Under the pieces are notes generated by a model that was not told the DNA's origin, ran no database searches, and saw only the letters and a program-made list of their open reading frames with translations. Position numbers and translations under genes: made by a program. From SXXZ01 sp041177965 (GTDB lineage Bacteria; Verrucomicrobiota; Verrucomicrobiia; Limisphaerales; UBA9464), in NCBI GenBank assembly GCA_041177965.1, contig JBEGWF010000057.1, positions 1-63,121 on the forward strand: a stretch of 63,121 nt of DNA. Reading direction: 5' to 3'. Below are positions 18,951-28,829 of this stretch, in pieces (the stretch's first letter is position 1; each line of letters starts with the position of its first letter).

Positions 18951-19697
18951 ATGAGTTCCGAAGCCGAGATCCTGCTGCAATACCAGGAGGTCAAGGATCG
19001 GTTGACGACCCTCAAGGCCGACTACGATGCCATCTTCGGCATCGCGAACACGGCCGAGGAATACGAGACGCTCAACGTCATCAAGACCCAGATCCGGGCC
19101 GAGGAACGCGCGTTGCGCGACATCCAGTCGAAGTTGCCGGCCCGCGAATCCTTCGGCGCCAAATACTCGGTCGAGATCCTCGGATCCCATGAGATCTCCT
19201 TCGTGATCCCGGCCAACGTGCCGCGCATCCGCATCCTCGAGGAGGCCCAGCAGATCCACTACAAGCTCGAGCGGCGCAATTACGTGTTCCCGACCCGCTA
19301 CAAGGTCTGGCTGGGCATGCCCTCCTTCACCGAAGGCAGGCCCAGCGACACCCAACTGAGCATCGATGGCTGCGTCGATGAGACGCAGAACCGGACCCTG
19401 ATGGATCAGAAGCTCTTCCTGAAACGGAAGTTCGAGGAAGGCGAGGCGGGACTCACCAGCGTCGAAGACCTCGCCGCCGCCCATGCCATCTTCTTCGTCG
19501 TCACCCGGCAGAACCTGTTCAAGGGGATGAAGATCCGGACGATCAACGGCAGCCTCTACTACGACAACCTCGGCCTGGGCATGGACCGGTTCTCGCTCGA
19601 CTGGAACCGCTTCGCCGATGTGGCCGCGGCCTGCTATCTGCCTCCGGGCGTGGTCGAGAGGCTTCGCGACGAGAAGAAGAAAACCAAGAACGCCTGA
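18951..19697 (+). CDS. Unrecognised soluble protein with an N-terminal coiled coil
   Basis: 248 residues, no signal peptide or membrane segment. The first ~65 residues are charged and heptad-like (EILLQYQEVKDRLTTLKADY... IRAEERALRDIQSKL), suggesting a coiled coil. The rest looks globular and beta-rich, with SVEILGSHEISFVIPANVPR, NYVFPTRYKVWLGMPSF and a lysine-rich C-terminus. Two cysteines are present but no metal-binding motif. Codon usage matches the neighbours and the frame is intact for its whole length, so I consider it a real gene. No family was recognised. It stands alone, 694 bases after the VOC gene and 185 before ppk1. Confidence 0.75.
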   Translation: MSSEAEILLQYQEVKDRLTTLKADYDAIFGIANTAEEYETLNVIKTQIRAEERALRDIQSKLPARESFGAKYSVEILGSHEISFVIPANVPRIRILEEAQQIHYKLERRNYVFPTRYKVWLGMPSFTEGRPSDTQLSIDGCVDETQNRTLMDQKLFLKRKFEEGEAGLTSVEDLAAAHAIFFVVTRQNLFKGMKIRTINGSLYYDNLGLGMDRFSLDWNRFADVAAACYLPPGVVERLRDEKKKTKNA

Positions 19698-19729
19698 CCG
19701 GCCACCCGGACCGTCATCGGTCCACCGGT

Positions 19730-19753
19730 CCGCGGATCCGCGGATCCGCGGAT
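19730..19753. repeat. Triple tandem octamer CCGCGGAT
   Basis: Three perfect head-to-tail copies of CCGCGGAT (19730-19737, 19738-19745, 19746-19753), followed by CC. The array is built from alternating CCGCGG and GGATCC palindromes and can form a hairpin on either strand. It lies between the stop of the unrecognised gene and the ppk1 promoter region. It could be a weak terminator or a slippage-prone microsatellite. Confidence 0.7.
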
Positions 19754-19882
19754 CCATCAGGCAGCCCGCTGCGCCGACCAGGCACCGGTTTCCACCGCCG
19801 TTCTGTTTTTCCAAGGCATTCGTCGCAGAAACGTCACTGTCGACATCGCGGGCCCCTGGGCTAGGCTCCAGCCTTCTGCTCC

Positions 19883-22081
19883 ATGGCCCGCAGGCGAATC
19901 TCCCCCGCTAAAACCCGACCCGGACGGCCGCCGACGGCCCCGACCCTTCCTCCGGGTTCCGGTCCGGAACGGTTCTTCAACCGGGAGGTGTCCTGGCTGG
20001 AGTTCAACCGGCGGGTGCTGGAGGAGGCTCTCGATCCCTCGGTGCCCCTGCTGGAACGGGTGAAGTTCCTGGGGATCACCCACTCCAACCTCGACGAGTT
20101 CTTCGAGGTCAGGGTGGCAGGGCTCAAGCAGCAGATCGAATCGGAGTCGGCCGAACGGACCCCGGACGGGCTGACCGCCGCCGAGTGCCTGAGGGGGGTG
20201 ACCCGCCGGGTGCGGGATCTCGTCCACGAGGCCGACCGTTGCTGGTCGCGCGACCTGGCCCCGGCGCTCGAGGCCCGGGGGTTCCGCTTTCTCAAGCCCG
20301 ATGTGCTGGGCGAGTCCGACCGCCGCTGGCTGGCCGCCTACCATCAGGACAAGGTGCACCCGGTCCTGACCCCGTTGGCGGTCGACCCTTCGCATCCGTT
20401 CCCCCAGCTGCTGAACAAGTCGCTGAACCTCATCACGCGGATCCGGACCCCGGATGCGCGCGACCCGGCGGCCACCCGTCTCGCCATCGTTCAGGTGCCC
20501 CGGGTGCTGCCCCACCTCGTCCGGTTGCCCCGGAACGATGGCCGCTGGGACTGCGTTCTCATGTCGGACCTCATCGGGGCCAACCTCGGCGGGTTGTTCG
20601 GGGTGGAACAGGTCGGGGCCTGGTGGTCCTTCCGGGTCACCCGCAACAGCGAGCTCTACATCGATGAGGAGGAGGCCTCCAACCTGAGGTTGGCCGTGGA
20701 GGCCGAGCTTCACAACCGGCGCAAGGGCGAGGCCGTCCGGCTCGAGATCTCCTCCGATTGCCCGGACGACATCCGGCGGGAACTGCTCGCGACCCTCGGG
20801 CTCGGCCCGCACGACCTCTATGCGATCGACGGACCGATCGCCCCGGCCCGCCTCATGGCCATCCTGGAGGGCGATCACGCTCCCGAGCTGCGCGACACGC
20901 CGTTCGTGGCCCCCACGCCGGAACCGCTCCGCGAGGGCGCCGACGTGTTCGAATCGCTCCGCCGGGGGGACCTCCTGCTGCACCATCCCTACGAGAGCTT
21001 CGACGGCGTGCTCCACTTCCTGCGGTGTGCCGCGGCCGACCCCCGGGTGCTGGCGATCAAGCAGACCCTCTACCGCACCGGCGGCGACCGGCGCATCGTC
21101 GGCGCCCTCATGGACGCGGTGAAGAACGGCAAGCAGGTCACCGTGGTGGTGGAGCTGAAGGCCCGCTTCGACGAGGCCAACAACATCGCCTGGTCGCGCC
21201 GGCTCGAGGAGGCCGGCGTGCACGTGGTCTACGGCGTGGTTGGCTACAAGATCCACGCCAAGGTGTGCCTGGTGGTCCGCCGCGATGACGACGGGCTGCG
21301 CCGCTACGTCCACCTGGGCACGGGCAACTACAACCCGGCGACGGCCAGGCTCTACACCGACCTGAGCCTGCTGACCTGCGACCCGGACATCGGCGAGGAC
21401 GCCACCACGCTCTTCAACCTGCTCACCGGCGTCTGCCAGCACCGGCCCACCCGGCGGCTGTTGCTGGCCCCCTTCGAGATGCACGGGCGGGTGCAGGAGT
21501 GGATCCGGAGGGAGGCCGACCACGCCCGCGCGGGACTTCCGGCTCGCATCGTGGCCAAGATGAACGCCCTGGTGGATGAAGAGACCATCGGCGCGCTCTA
21601 CGAGGCCTCGCAGGCCGGGGTCGAGGTCGAGCTCGTCGTCCGGGGCATCTGCTGCCTGCGTCCCGGGGTGCCGGGATTGAGCGATCGGATCCGGGTGCGC
21701 AGCATCGTCGACCGGTTCCTGGAACACAGCCGGATCTGGAGCTTCCACAACGCCGGGAATCCCTCCGTCCATGTCACCAGCGCCGATTGGATGCCCAGGA
21801 ATTTCTTCAAACGGATCGAGGTGGCCTTCCCGATCCTCGACGGCCGCATCAGGGACCGCATCCTGAACGAGATCCTCGAGGAATCCCTGAACGACACGGC
21901 CAAGGCACGTTGGCTCCAGCCCGACGGCTCCCATCGACGGTCGCCGCAGACCCGGGGAACGGGGGGCCGGCGCTCGCAATCGCGCTTCATGGAGCTGGCG
22001 CGCGGGGGGTCGGCGGGGTCCGCCCCCGGCAACCCCCTCCCGGCAACGCCCCGGATCCGACCCGGAAAGCGGCCCGAATGA
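19883..22081 (+). CDS. ppk1: Polyphosphate kinase 1
   Basis: 732 residues, standard for PPK1, which makes inorganic polyphosphate from ATP. The N-terminal domain has FFNREVSWLEFNRRVLEEA and NLDEFFEVRVAGLK. The two phospholipase-D-like catalytic domains contain KQTLYRTGGD, KARFDEANNI and KIHAKVCLVVRR, where the His is the likely phosphorylated residue, plus HLGTGNYNPATARLYTD and VHVTSADWMPRN. A TAGGCT at 19862-19867 is a possible -10 box 15 bases before the ATG. The stop TGA (22079-22081) abuts the stop of the opposing gene, so the convergent genes have no spacer or room for a terminator. The C-terminal ~40 residues are low-complexity (Arg, Gly, Pro). Confidence 0.96.
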   Translation: MARRRISPAKTRPGRPPTAPTLPPGSGPERFFNREVSWLEFNRRVLEEALDPSVPLLERVKFLGITHSNLDEFFEVRVAGLKQQIESESAERTPDGLTAAECLRGVTRRVRDLVHEADRCWSRDLAPALEARGFRFLKPDVLGESDRRWLAAYHQDKVHPVLTPLAVDPSHPFPQLLNKSLNLITRIRTPDARDPAATRLAIVQVPRVLPHLVRLPRNDGRWDCVLMSDLIGANLGGLFGVEQVGAWWSFRVTRNSELYIDEEEASNLRLAVEAELHNRRKGEAVRLEISSDCPDDIRRELLATLGLGPHDLYAIDGPIAPARLMAILEGDHAPELRDTPFVAPTPEPLREGADVFESLRRGDLLLHHPYESFDGVLHFLRCAAADPRVLAIKQTLYRTGGDRRIVGALMDAVKNGKQVTVVVELKARFDEANNIAWSRRLEEAGVHVVYGVVGYKIHAKVCLVVRRDDDGLRRYVHLGTGNYNPATARLYTDLSLLTCDPDIGEDATTLFNLLTGVCQHRPTRRLLLAPFEMHGRVQEWIRREADHARAGLPARIVAKMNALVDEETIGALYEASQAGVEVELVVRGICCLRPGVPGLSDRIRVRSIVDRFLEHSRIWSFHNAGNPSVHVTSADWMPRNFFKRIEVAFPILDGRIRDRILNEILEESLNDTAKARWLQPDGSHRRSPQTRGTGGRRSQSRFMELARGGSAGSAPGNPLPATPRIRPGKRPE

Positions 22082-25000
22082 TCACCGGGCCGGCGCCTCG
22101 ACCTCGCGGACGGCCGCGCCCAGCGACTCGCTGATCACCAGCACCGCCAGGCGACGGATCCGGACACCCTCGTCCGGGGCGAGGGCGGGATGGTCGAGGC
22201 CGCCGGCGGCTCCGACCGGCGCGTCTCCGATCACGGACTCGGTGCCGGGACGCGCTTCCGGGATCGAGGTCTTCGATTCGTTGGTCCCCAGGTAGTCGAA
22301 CCGTCCGAGCAGGTCGGTGTAGCCGTCCTTCACGAAGCGGATCTCCCCGTTGTCCAATCGGCCGTAGACCTTCACATAAGCCTTGGAGACCGGGCGGGCG
22401 CCGGTCGGATCGCGGACCTCGAGGGTGCCCTCGTTCTCCGCCATCCGCAGCCGGAAGGTGTGGGCGTGGTGCATCCGGGACCGACGCCGGCCGCCGCCCA
22501 GGACCTCGACCATCACATGATCGCGGGCGAGGGCGTCGGGAATCGGGAGGTCCATGGAGTCCTTGCCCGCCGGCAGGGGCACGACCATCGAGAGCGCCGG
22601 CTGGAGGATGGCGGGCTGATCCCCGTCCCGGTCGGTGAAGGGGTTCCGGCTGAAGAGGAATTCCGGGTCCAGGCGGTGGTAGTGGACCGTGACCGACGAC
22701 AACCCCTTCCACGACAGGGACACCGTGCGGTTCTCGACCTTCAGGTCGAAGGACGCATCGCGCTGGGAAGCGGTGCCCGTGGCGCCCGGGATGGCGGTGA
22801 CGGTCCCGCCGGTGGTCGCCCTGCCCTCGGCCTCGTCGAGGTGGCGGGCGAGGTCGGCGAAGAGCCCGCGCCACCGGAGCACCGGGTGGGATTCGTAGGA
22901 ACGGGCGATGCGGCGGGCCTCCGAGGTCCTGTCCTCGAACAGGTGGGCCCAGGCCCGGAGGTAGTCGTACTGGATCCGGGTGCGGATCTCGGAGGGTCGG
23001 ATCCGTTCGAGGCGCGCCAACCCCTCCTCGATGCGATCCTGCAGGAACAGGTAGCAGGTCACGGCCAGGGCGTCGTCGGCCGACAACCGGGGTTGGAAGG
23101 CCAGCACCCGGAGGAACGACAGGTACTGCTCACGGAAGACCGTGTTGGCGATCCGCCGGCGGGCACCGACCGGGTGCGCCCTGGGGTTGATGAGGGGCGA
23201 GTATTCGAGGTGCTCGTAGGAACGCTCCTCGACGGGATCGATCCGAAGCAGCGGCGAGTCCAACCAGGGACCGCATTCGGCGAGGAACTCCGGCTGGTGC
23301 CGCAGCCATTCCCGGAGCACGACCGTGTCGTTGTGAAGCACCGAATAGCGGGCGATGGGTTCGCTCCAGACATGATGCCGGGAAAGGAAGGCGCTGATAC
23401 GACGGAAGAATTCCGGGCTCTGGCGGGCCCTCCAGGCCACGGCCTCCAGATCGAGCCGGGCCAGATTGTTGGTGCCCAGGAAGGCGAGGACCTCGGCCTC
23501 CGACCCCTGCTGGGACACATGGTCCCAGGATCCGAAGTCCCGGGCCGACAGCCGGCGCACCACCCGGAAGGGATGTCCCGCCGCGGTGGCGAGGGTCCGG
23601 CCGTCCCGGGTCAGGCGGGCCGGGGCATGGGAGTGCTCGGTGGGTTGGTCGGCATGGGTCGGGAAGTAGAAATGGTACTCGAGATGCTGCGTCGAGTAAG
23701 GCTCGAGCCGGACCCTACGGCCGTGGGTGGCCCGGCTGCCGAGGACCGGCAGGGCTCCGCGGGGAATCTGGGTCAGCAGCTCGGCTTTCACCACGGAGGA
23801 CCCCGGATTGCCGAGCACGACCTGGGCCCCGTACACCACGCCGGCCAGGAATTCCTCCTTCACGAATTTGTCCCGCTGCTCGTCGCCCTCGCGGACGAAG
23901 CGGTCGTCCTGCCGGAAGAAGCGCTCGGTGATCAGCAGCTCGGTGCCGGCCGGATTCTGGGGATCCATCGGGGCGGGCCTCATCTCTCGGAGGAAGATCA
24001 GCGCCGGCCCACGGGCCTCGAGGGTCCGCTGGCCGCCCTCGCCGCGGATCGTCACGGCAGGGGGACCCTGGAAGGGGAGGTCCAACACCGCCAGGGCCAG
24101 CAGGATCTCGGTGGGGCTGTGATGGGCCTCGAGGATGCGCGGAGACAGGAAGGGCTCCGCCGGATTGCGTGCCGCGAAGTCGCGCCAGAACCCCGAGACG
24201 GGGATCAGGTCCGGTCCCTGGGCCTCGAGGGGCAGGCGGTGGTAGTGGTTCTCGGCCCATTCGCGGGCCGGACCGGGCGAGCGGTAGTATCCCGCAGCGG
24301 CCGATCGGGCCCGGAGGGCCAGCGCCGTCGCGGCATCGGCCGAAGGCGCTCCGATCGGCGCCGCCTTCAACTTCTTGTCGGCGGTCGCAGGCCGTGGACG
24401 CGGAGCCGCCTTGGACCTCTCGGCAAGGAGGCCACCTTCCGCGACCGCCTTCGGTGAAGACCGGAACGACCTCGCCCCGGGAGCTTCGGCCCCGCCCGGG
24501 GCATACCTCGAAACCGACTCGGGTGCGTCCATCAGGGAACCCGTGATCACGGGCGTCATGGCACCGCCGGTGGGCTTCGCCGAGGCCTGATTCTTCGTGG
24601 CGTCCCCGCCACCCCCTCCGGCACCGGCCTCCTCCAGGGCGCGCCCGCCGAGGGCGGTCTCGAACCTCCGGGCCTCCCCCTCCGGATCGGCCGGCTGGAG
24701 TTCCAACAGTTCCTGGAGATGACGGGCGGTCGTCGCGGCCTCGCCATCGACACGACCGGCCAAAAGGGCCTTCTCCACCACGTTGAGGCGACCATGGGCA
24801 CGCGGTTCCAGATGGGACCTCAGATCGGTGTCGAGCAGGTAGTCGTCCATGAAGGTCCGCGCCCGCTTGTTCGCCAGGAGGGGCTTGATGACCGTCTCGA
24901 AGAAGCGGGGATCCTTCCGCTGCAGGAAGAGGTTCACCTCGTGGCAGGCGAACTCGGAGTACCGGGCGCGTTGCTCCTCGGGCTTCAGCGTGGGCCAGCG

Positions 25001-28000
25001 CATCAGCCATTCGAAACGGGCCAGCCCGGGATCGGGATTCAGGGTCCGGAGCAATCCGAAGACCGCGCCCAGGGTGTCGTAGGTCTCCCACCGGCTGTTC
25101 TGGGCATCGGTGAGGGCCAGCGATCGACCCGCGACCATGGCCTTCGATTCCCGGACCTCGGTCGATCCGCCCGACGCATCCAGCGACCGGGCCAGCCGGA
25201 GATCCCTGGGGACCAGATCGGGAGCACCCCGGTGGAGGATCCGCCAGGCCGCCTCGGTGTCGTCCTCGACCTGGACCTGGATCACCGGCCGGTCCCCGAG
25301 GGCCGTGGCCGGCAGTCGGATCCGGCCCTCGGCATCCGGGACCAGGTTGAACCAGGCGAGCGACGGCCCCGCCAGGAAATCCAGTTTCGGGCCCTCCGCC
25401 ACCGGAAGACCGATCCCGTCGTGGGCCGCGTCGCCCGCGGCCATCCGGATCAGGCCCGCCCGATCGCCCATGGTGGCCGCCGGGGACTGTCCCCCGGACA
25501 CCGGCAGGACCACCGATTCGGTGGAGCGCTTGTCCCAGGGGTGGAGCAAAAGGCCGGGTCGGGCCAGGCGGTTCCCGGGGAACTTCCGGGCATACCGGCG
25601 GTCGAGGATGTACCGGGATTCGTCGCCGATGGCGCGCCCCTCCGAGTACAGGTTGGGCAGATGTTCCGGGACCCGGAATCCGGACCCCCAGCGGGTGAAT
25701 CCGCCAAGGCCGGAGAACAGCCCGGGGTTCGGCACGAAATGACCGGCGACCACATGCACCCGGGTGGATCGATTCCAGTTCAGGAGCGCGATCTCCGCGC
25801 CGCCCTCCGGCGTGAGGGTCACCGGACCCAGGTGGACAGGCTCCCGCGGTCGCAGCTCGAGCGAACGGTTCCTGCCGATCAGCCACCCGGCGACCGGAAC
25901 CCCGTCGGTGACGCGCAGCATGATCACCGATTCGCCGGGATCGCGCAGCCGCAGGGAATAATCGCCGGCGGGCAGCCCCGCGATCTCGAGCAGGCTGCCG
26001 ACGGGGCGCACCGCGTCGCTCCGGTCGGAGGCGAACACGCCGCCACGCTCCTCCAGCAGGGACCAGGCATCCGGGGCGTTCCTGGGGAACCAAGGGATGC
26101 GCACGGTCTCGCCGACCCGGGCATGGACCTCCCGGGATCGGGTCCGGTCCACGGTCTCCAGCGACCAGGAACGGCGCACCTCCTCACCGTCGGCCACCAA
26201 CTCCAGATGCGTGAGGCCGTCGAGCTTCCCGAGATCGATGCGACCCCGCGCATCGGTCCGCAGCGGGATGACCTCGGAGGAGGAGAAACCCCGTCGGCGG
26301 AAGGCAAGCCGGAGCACACGGTCGGGCACCGGTTCACCATTGCGGCCCAGGACCTCGATCCGGTGGTTCTCGCCGTCCCGCCGGAGAAACGAATCCCTGA
26401 CCACGGACATCCGTTCGATCCCGTTGATCTCCCAGGTCCGAGAGGCGCTCAGGTCGCGCCTGTCGCCGCCGGCCACCGGGTCGATCCGGCCGCTCAGGGT
26501 CGCCGTGACCCGGGCCAGGCGGTCCGGAACCCGGAAGGATCGCGTCAGCAGGCGGGCCGGATTCAGGGAGGGGTTCAGGTTCGTCGTGCCGAGATCCACG
26601 ACCGTCGTGCCGCTGACGCCGTCGTGGGTGACCGTGGTCAGGGTCAGCCGGGGATCGATGAGGAGTTCGGGCGAGGCGGCGTGATCGCCGATGCGCAGCG
26701 ATGATCGGAGCGCCAGCACCGCTTCGGCCCCGGCCACGCACTGCTCGGGGTCGAGATGGAACCAGGCCTCCAGGGAGTAGTTCTCGGCGTGATGCTCGAA
26801 TTCGGCCAGCGATGCGAGGCGGCCCTCCGCGTCGGACAGCACGAGCGGGCGTCGACCCGGGGTGGCCGTGAACGGGATCTGGATGCGTCCGTCCTGCGGG
26901 TCGGCCTCCCAGCGCCGTCCATCGAGCCAGGCCACGGCGTTGGTGACGATCCGGGCGTTCTCATCGAGGACCCGGATCAGGTCGCCGCCGGGCCCGGGCG
27001 ATTGCAGGAGGCTGAAGCCACCGCGGCGGATCAGGGCCCGCGAGGAGCGGCCACCGCCGATGATCTCGACGATCCAGGCACCCCGCTTGCCCCGGAGCTC
27101 GGGGAACCGGAACCGGCGGGTGGTGCGCAGGAAGGGCGAGGATTCCCCGTCGTGGCGTTGTTCGGCATTGGACACCCAGCCATCCAACGGCAGGTCGGTG
27201 TTGAGGGCTCGCTTCTCCGACAGGAACCAGCCGAGGGTGTTGATCTCGAAGAGCCGGACGATGACCTGCGGCGTGTTCTTCAGCGTCACGGTCACGGCGA
27301 CCTCCTGATCGACCGGGATCACCGGCGCGTTGGTGGCCGGGAACTCGATGTCGACCCGCTTCTTGAGCGCCTGGAAGTCGGCGGGTGGGAGCAGCGAGGC
27401 CCAGCGTTCGGGCTCGCCCGACCCGAGGGTGATCTTGGCCTCGGCGAACAGCGCCTTCACCCACGCGTCGCGCAGCCACTCGGTCCAGGGTTCCCAAGCG
27501 GGCTCGGTGGCCGCGAAATGGAGGAAGAACTCCCGCACCAACGGTTCGTCCACGCCGACCGGGGGCAGGGTGAGGCCGGCCTCGGGAAAGGTGGCGTTCA
27601 GGTCCGCCGCCACCCGGTCGGCCTGGACCGACTCGAGATACTTCGGGCTCATGTAGGCCGCGGGCCGAGGCAGCTTCAGGTACTCGAGGAACCGGTCCCG
27701 GTCGTACACGCCACGGCTGCGGTCATGCTGCAGACGGGCGAAGAGCACGTGGGCCTTGAGGGAATTGAAGGCCGGCGGAAGCCCGCGCAAATAGGCCCCG
27801 ACCCGTTCCAGCCAGGCTTCGCGTTCCACAGGATCGCTGAGGACACCGGCGTCGGCCCCGGGGGCCATCCTCCGGATGCGGGCCTGCACGAACGCCCGCT
27901 GCGTGGCCAGCGTCGGCAATTCCTTCTCGAGCAGGTCGAGCTGGGCGGTGAGCAGCGCCCGGTGGATGGCGAACTCCCCGAATCCCCGGCTCTCCTGCGT

Positions 28001-28621
28001 CTTCAGGTCGGCCACGATCAGCGGGACCAGGCCCGGCACATCGGGACGCCGGAGCCGGCCCAACGCCGTCCGCCGCTGGGCCGGCCGGAGGGGCACCTGG
28101 TCACGGACCAACGCCTCGACCTCCTGATCGGCCAGACCTTCGAGGGAATCGTGCTGCAGGACCTTCCGCAGATAGACCTCCCGCGAGATCTTGGCCGGGT
28201 CGAGGGTGGTGGGCAGGTCGGGCTTCTGGTCCGGGATCCTGGGCGCGTGGTCGAGCTGCGGGGCCAACCGTTCCCGCAGGTGGCGGAGGGTCCGCTGCGG
28301 ATCCGTGCCGTAGGCCAGCAGCGCCTCCCGGTTCTCGAGCATCCGTCGCTGTGCGGACTCGGGAAACCGCTGGGCCCACTGGGCCATCGTCGCCGCGAAC
28401 TTCACGGCCTGTCCCGAGGACTGCTGGTGCAGGGCGTGGAAGAAATAGTAGTCCTCGGTGCCCGGCACCAACTGGCCCAGAACCGTCTCGCGGTCGGGAG
28501 CCAGCGCGAAGGTCTCGAGGAATCCGAGGTCGGTCTCGGCAGCGGGGATGCGGAACACGGCCAGCGCCGCGGAGAGGATCAACCAGGAGAGGCCGGGGCG
28601 GAGGAGCGGGAGTGCGTGCAT
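22082..28621 (-). CDS. Giant secreted macroglobulin-like protein
   Basis: 2,179 residues with a signal peptide (MHALPLLRPGLSWLILSAALAVF). An alpha-helical N-terminal part (to ~residue 400) is followed by many beta-sandwich segments. These resemble macroglobulin (MG) domains, for example VAVTVTLKNTPQVIVRLFEI near residue 440 and later bait-like stretches such as RVLDENARIVTNAVAWLDG. A Gly/Ala/Pro/Lys-rich linker lies at about residues 1340-1430. The C-terminal third has more beta domains, and the end carries a carboxypeptidase-regulatory-like segment (GTLEVRDPTGARPVSKAYVKVYG). No C-x-E-Q thioester motif was found. The overall plan suggests a periplasmic or surface alpha-2-macroglobulin relative; this is tentative. 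The start 28621 is set by the signal peptide; frames to 28933 lack one. Confidence 0.7.
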   Translation of the reverse strand: MHALPLLRPGLSWLILSAALAVFRIPAAETDLGFLETFALAPDRETVLGQLVPGTEDYYFFHALHQQSSGQAVKFAATMAQWAQRFPESAQRRMLENREALLAYGTDPQRTLRHLRERLAPQLDHAPRIPDQKPDLPTTLDPAKISREVYLRKVLQHDSLEGLADQEVEALVRDQVPLRPAQRRTALGRLRRPDVPGLVPLIVADLKTQESRGFGEFAIHRALLTAQLDLLEKELPTLATQRAFVQARIRRMAPGADAGVLSDPVEREAWLERVGAYLRGLPPAFNSLKAHVLFARLQHDRSRGVYDRDRFLEYLKLPRPAAYMSPKYLESVQADRVAADLNATFPEAGLTLPPVGVDEPLVREFFLHFAATEPAWEPWTEWLRDAWVKALFAEAKITLGSGEPERWASLLPPADFQALKKRVDIEFPATNAPVIPVDQEVAVTVTLKNTPQVIVRLFEINTLGWFLSEKRALNTDLPLDGWVSNAEQRHDGESSPFLRTTRRFRFPELRGKRGAWIVEIIGGGRSSRALIRRGGFSLLQSPGPGGDLIRVLDENARIVTNAVAWLDGRRWEADPQDGRIQIPFTATPGRRPLVLSDAEGRLASLAEFEHHAENYSLEAWFHLDPEQCVAGAEAVLALRSSLRIGDHAASPELLIDPRLTLTTVTHDGVSGTTVVDLGTTNLNPSLNPARLLTRSFRVPDRLARVTATLSGRIDPVAGGDRRDLSASRTWEINGIERMSVVRDSFLRRDGENHRIEVLGRNGEPVPDRVLRLAFRRRGFSSSEVIPLRTDARGRIDLGKLDGLTHLELVADGEEVRRSWSLETVDRTRSREVHARVGETVRIPWFPRNAPDAWSLLEERGGVFASDRSDAVRPVGSLLEIAGLPAGDYSLRLRDPGESVIMLRVTDGVPVAGWLIGRNRSLELRPREPVHLGPVTLTPEGGAEIALLNWNRSTRVHVVAGHFVPNPGLFSGLGGFTRWGSGFRVPEHLPNLYSEGRAIGDESRYILDRRYARKFPGNRLARPGLLLHPWDKRSTESVVLPVSGGQSPAATMGDRAGLIRMAAGDAAHDGIGLPVAEGPKLDFLAGPSLAWFNLVPDAEGRIRLPATALGDRPVIQVQVEDDTEAAWRILHRGAPDLVPRDLRLARSLDASGGSTEVRESKAMVAGRSLALTDAQNSRWETYDTLGAVFGLLRTLNPDPGLARFEWLMRWPTLKPEEQRARYSEFACHEVNLFLQRKDPRFFETVIKPLLANKRARTFMDDYLLDTDLRSHLEPRAHGRLNVVEKALLAGRVDGEAATTARHLQELLELQPADPEGEARRFETALGGRALEEAGAGGGGGDATKNQASAKPTGGAMTPVITGSLMDAPESVSRYAPGGAEAPGARSFRSSPKAVAEGGLLAERSKAAPRPRPATADKKLKAAPIGAPSADAATALALRARSAAAGYYRSPGPAREWAENHYHRLPLEAQGPDLIPVSGFWRDFAARNPAEPFLSPRILEAHHSPTEILLALAVLDLPFQGPPAVTIRGEGGQRTLEARGPALIFLREMRPAPMDPQNPAGTELLITERFFRQDDRFVREGDEQRDKFVKEEFLAGVVYGAQVVLGNPGSSVVKAELLTQIPRGALPVLGSRATHGRRVRLEPYSTQHLEYHFYFPTHADQPTEHSHAPARLTRDGRTLATAAGHPFRVVRRLSARDFGSWDHVSQQGSEAEVLAFLGTNNLARLDLEAVAWRARQSPEFFRRISAFLSRHHVWSEPIARYSVLHNDTVVLREWLRHQPEFLAECGPWLDSPLLRIDPVEERSYEHLEYSPLINPRAHPVGARRRIANTVFREQYLSFLRVLAFQPRLSADDALAVTCYLFLQDRIEEGLARLERIRPSEIRTRIQYDYLRAWAHLFEDRTSEARRIARSYESHPVLRWRGLFADLARHLDEAEGRATTGGTVTAIPGATGTASQRDASFDLKVENRTVSLSWKGLSSVTVHYHRLDPEFLFSRNPFTDRDGDQPAILQPALSMVVPLPAGKDSMDLPIPDALARDHVMVEVLGGGRRRSRMHHAHTFRLRMAENEGTLEVRDPTGARPVSKAYVKVYGRLDNGEIRFVKDGYTDLLGRFDYLGTNESKTSIPEARPGTESVIGDAPVGAAGGLDHPALAPDEGVRIRRLAVLVISESLGAAVREVEAPAR

Positions 28622-28829
28622 GGCGGGTCGAGGGGTCGGCAGGATGGGAGGGCCACGGTCGGCCTCCTGTTCCTGACAACGTCCGGAGCGAATAAAGCTT
28701 AGACTCCGCCCGGGCGCGAGGGGCGTCATGCCCCGACGATCACCGGATCGCGGACCCGACACCGTCCCCCAACCCTTGGGACCAAGTTCCGGATTGAGTC
28801 CGACCTCCGGCCGCCCACTGTCCGCGGTG

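Noticed and set aside
22082..28621. Thioester (C-x-E-Q) in the macroglobulin-like protein
   Set aside because: No such motif found; ACHEVNLFLQ is not it.
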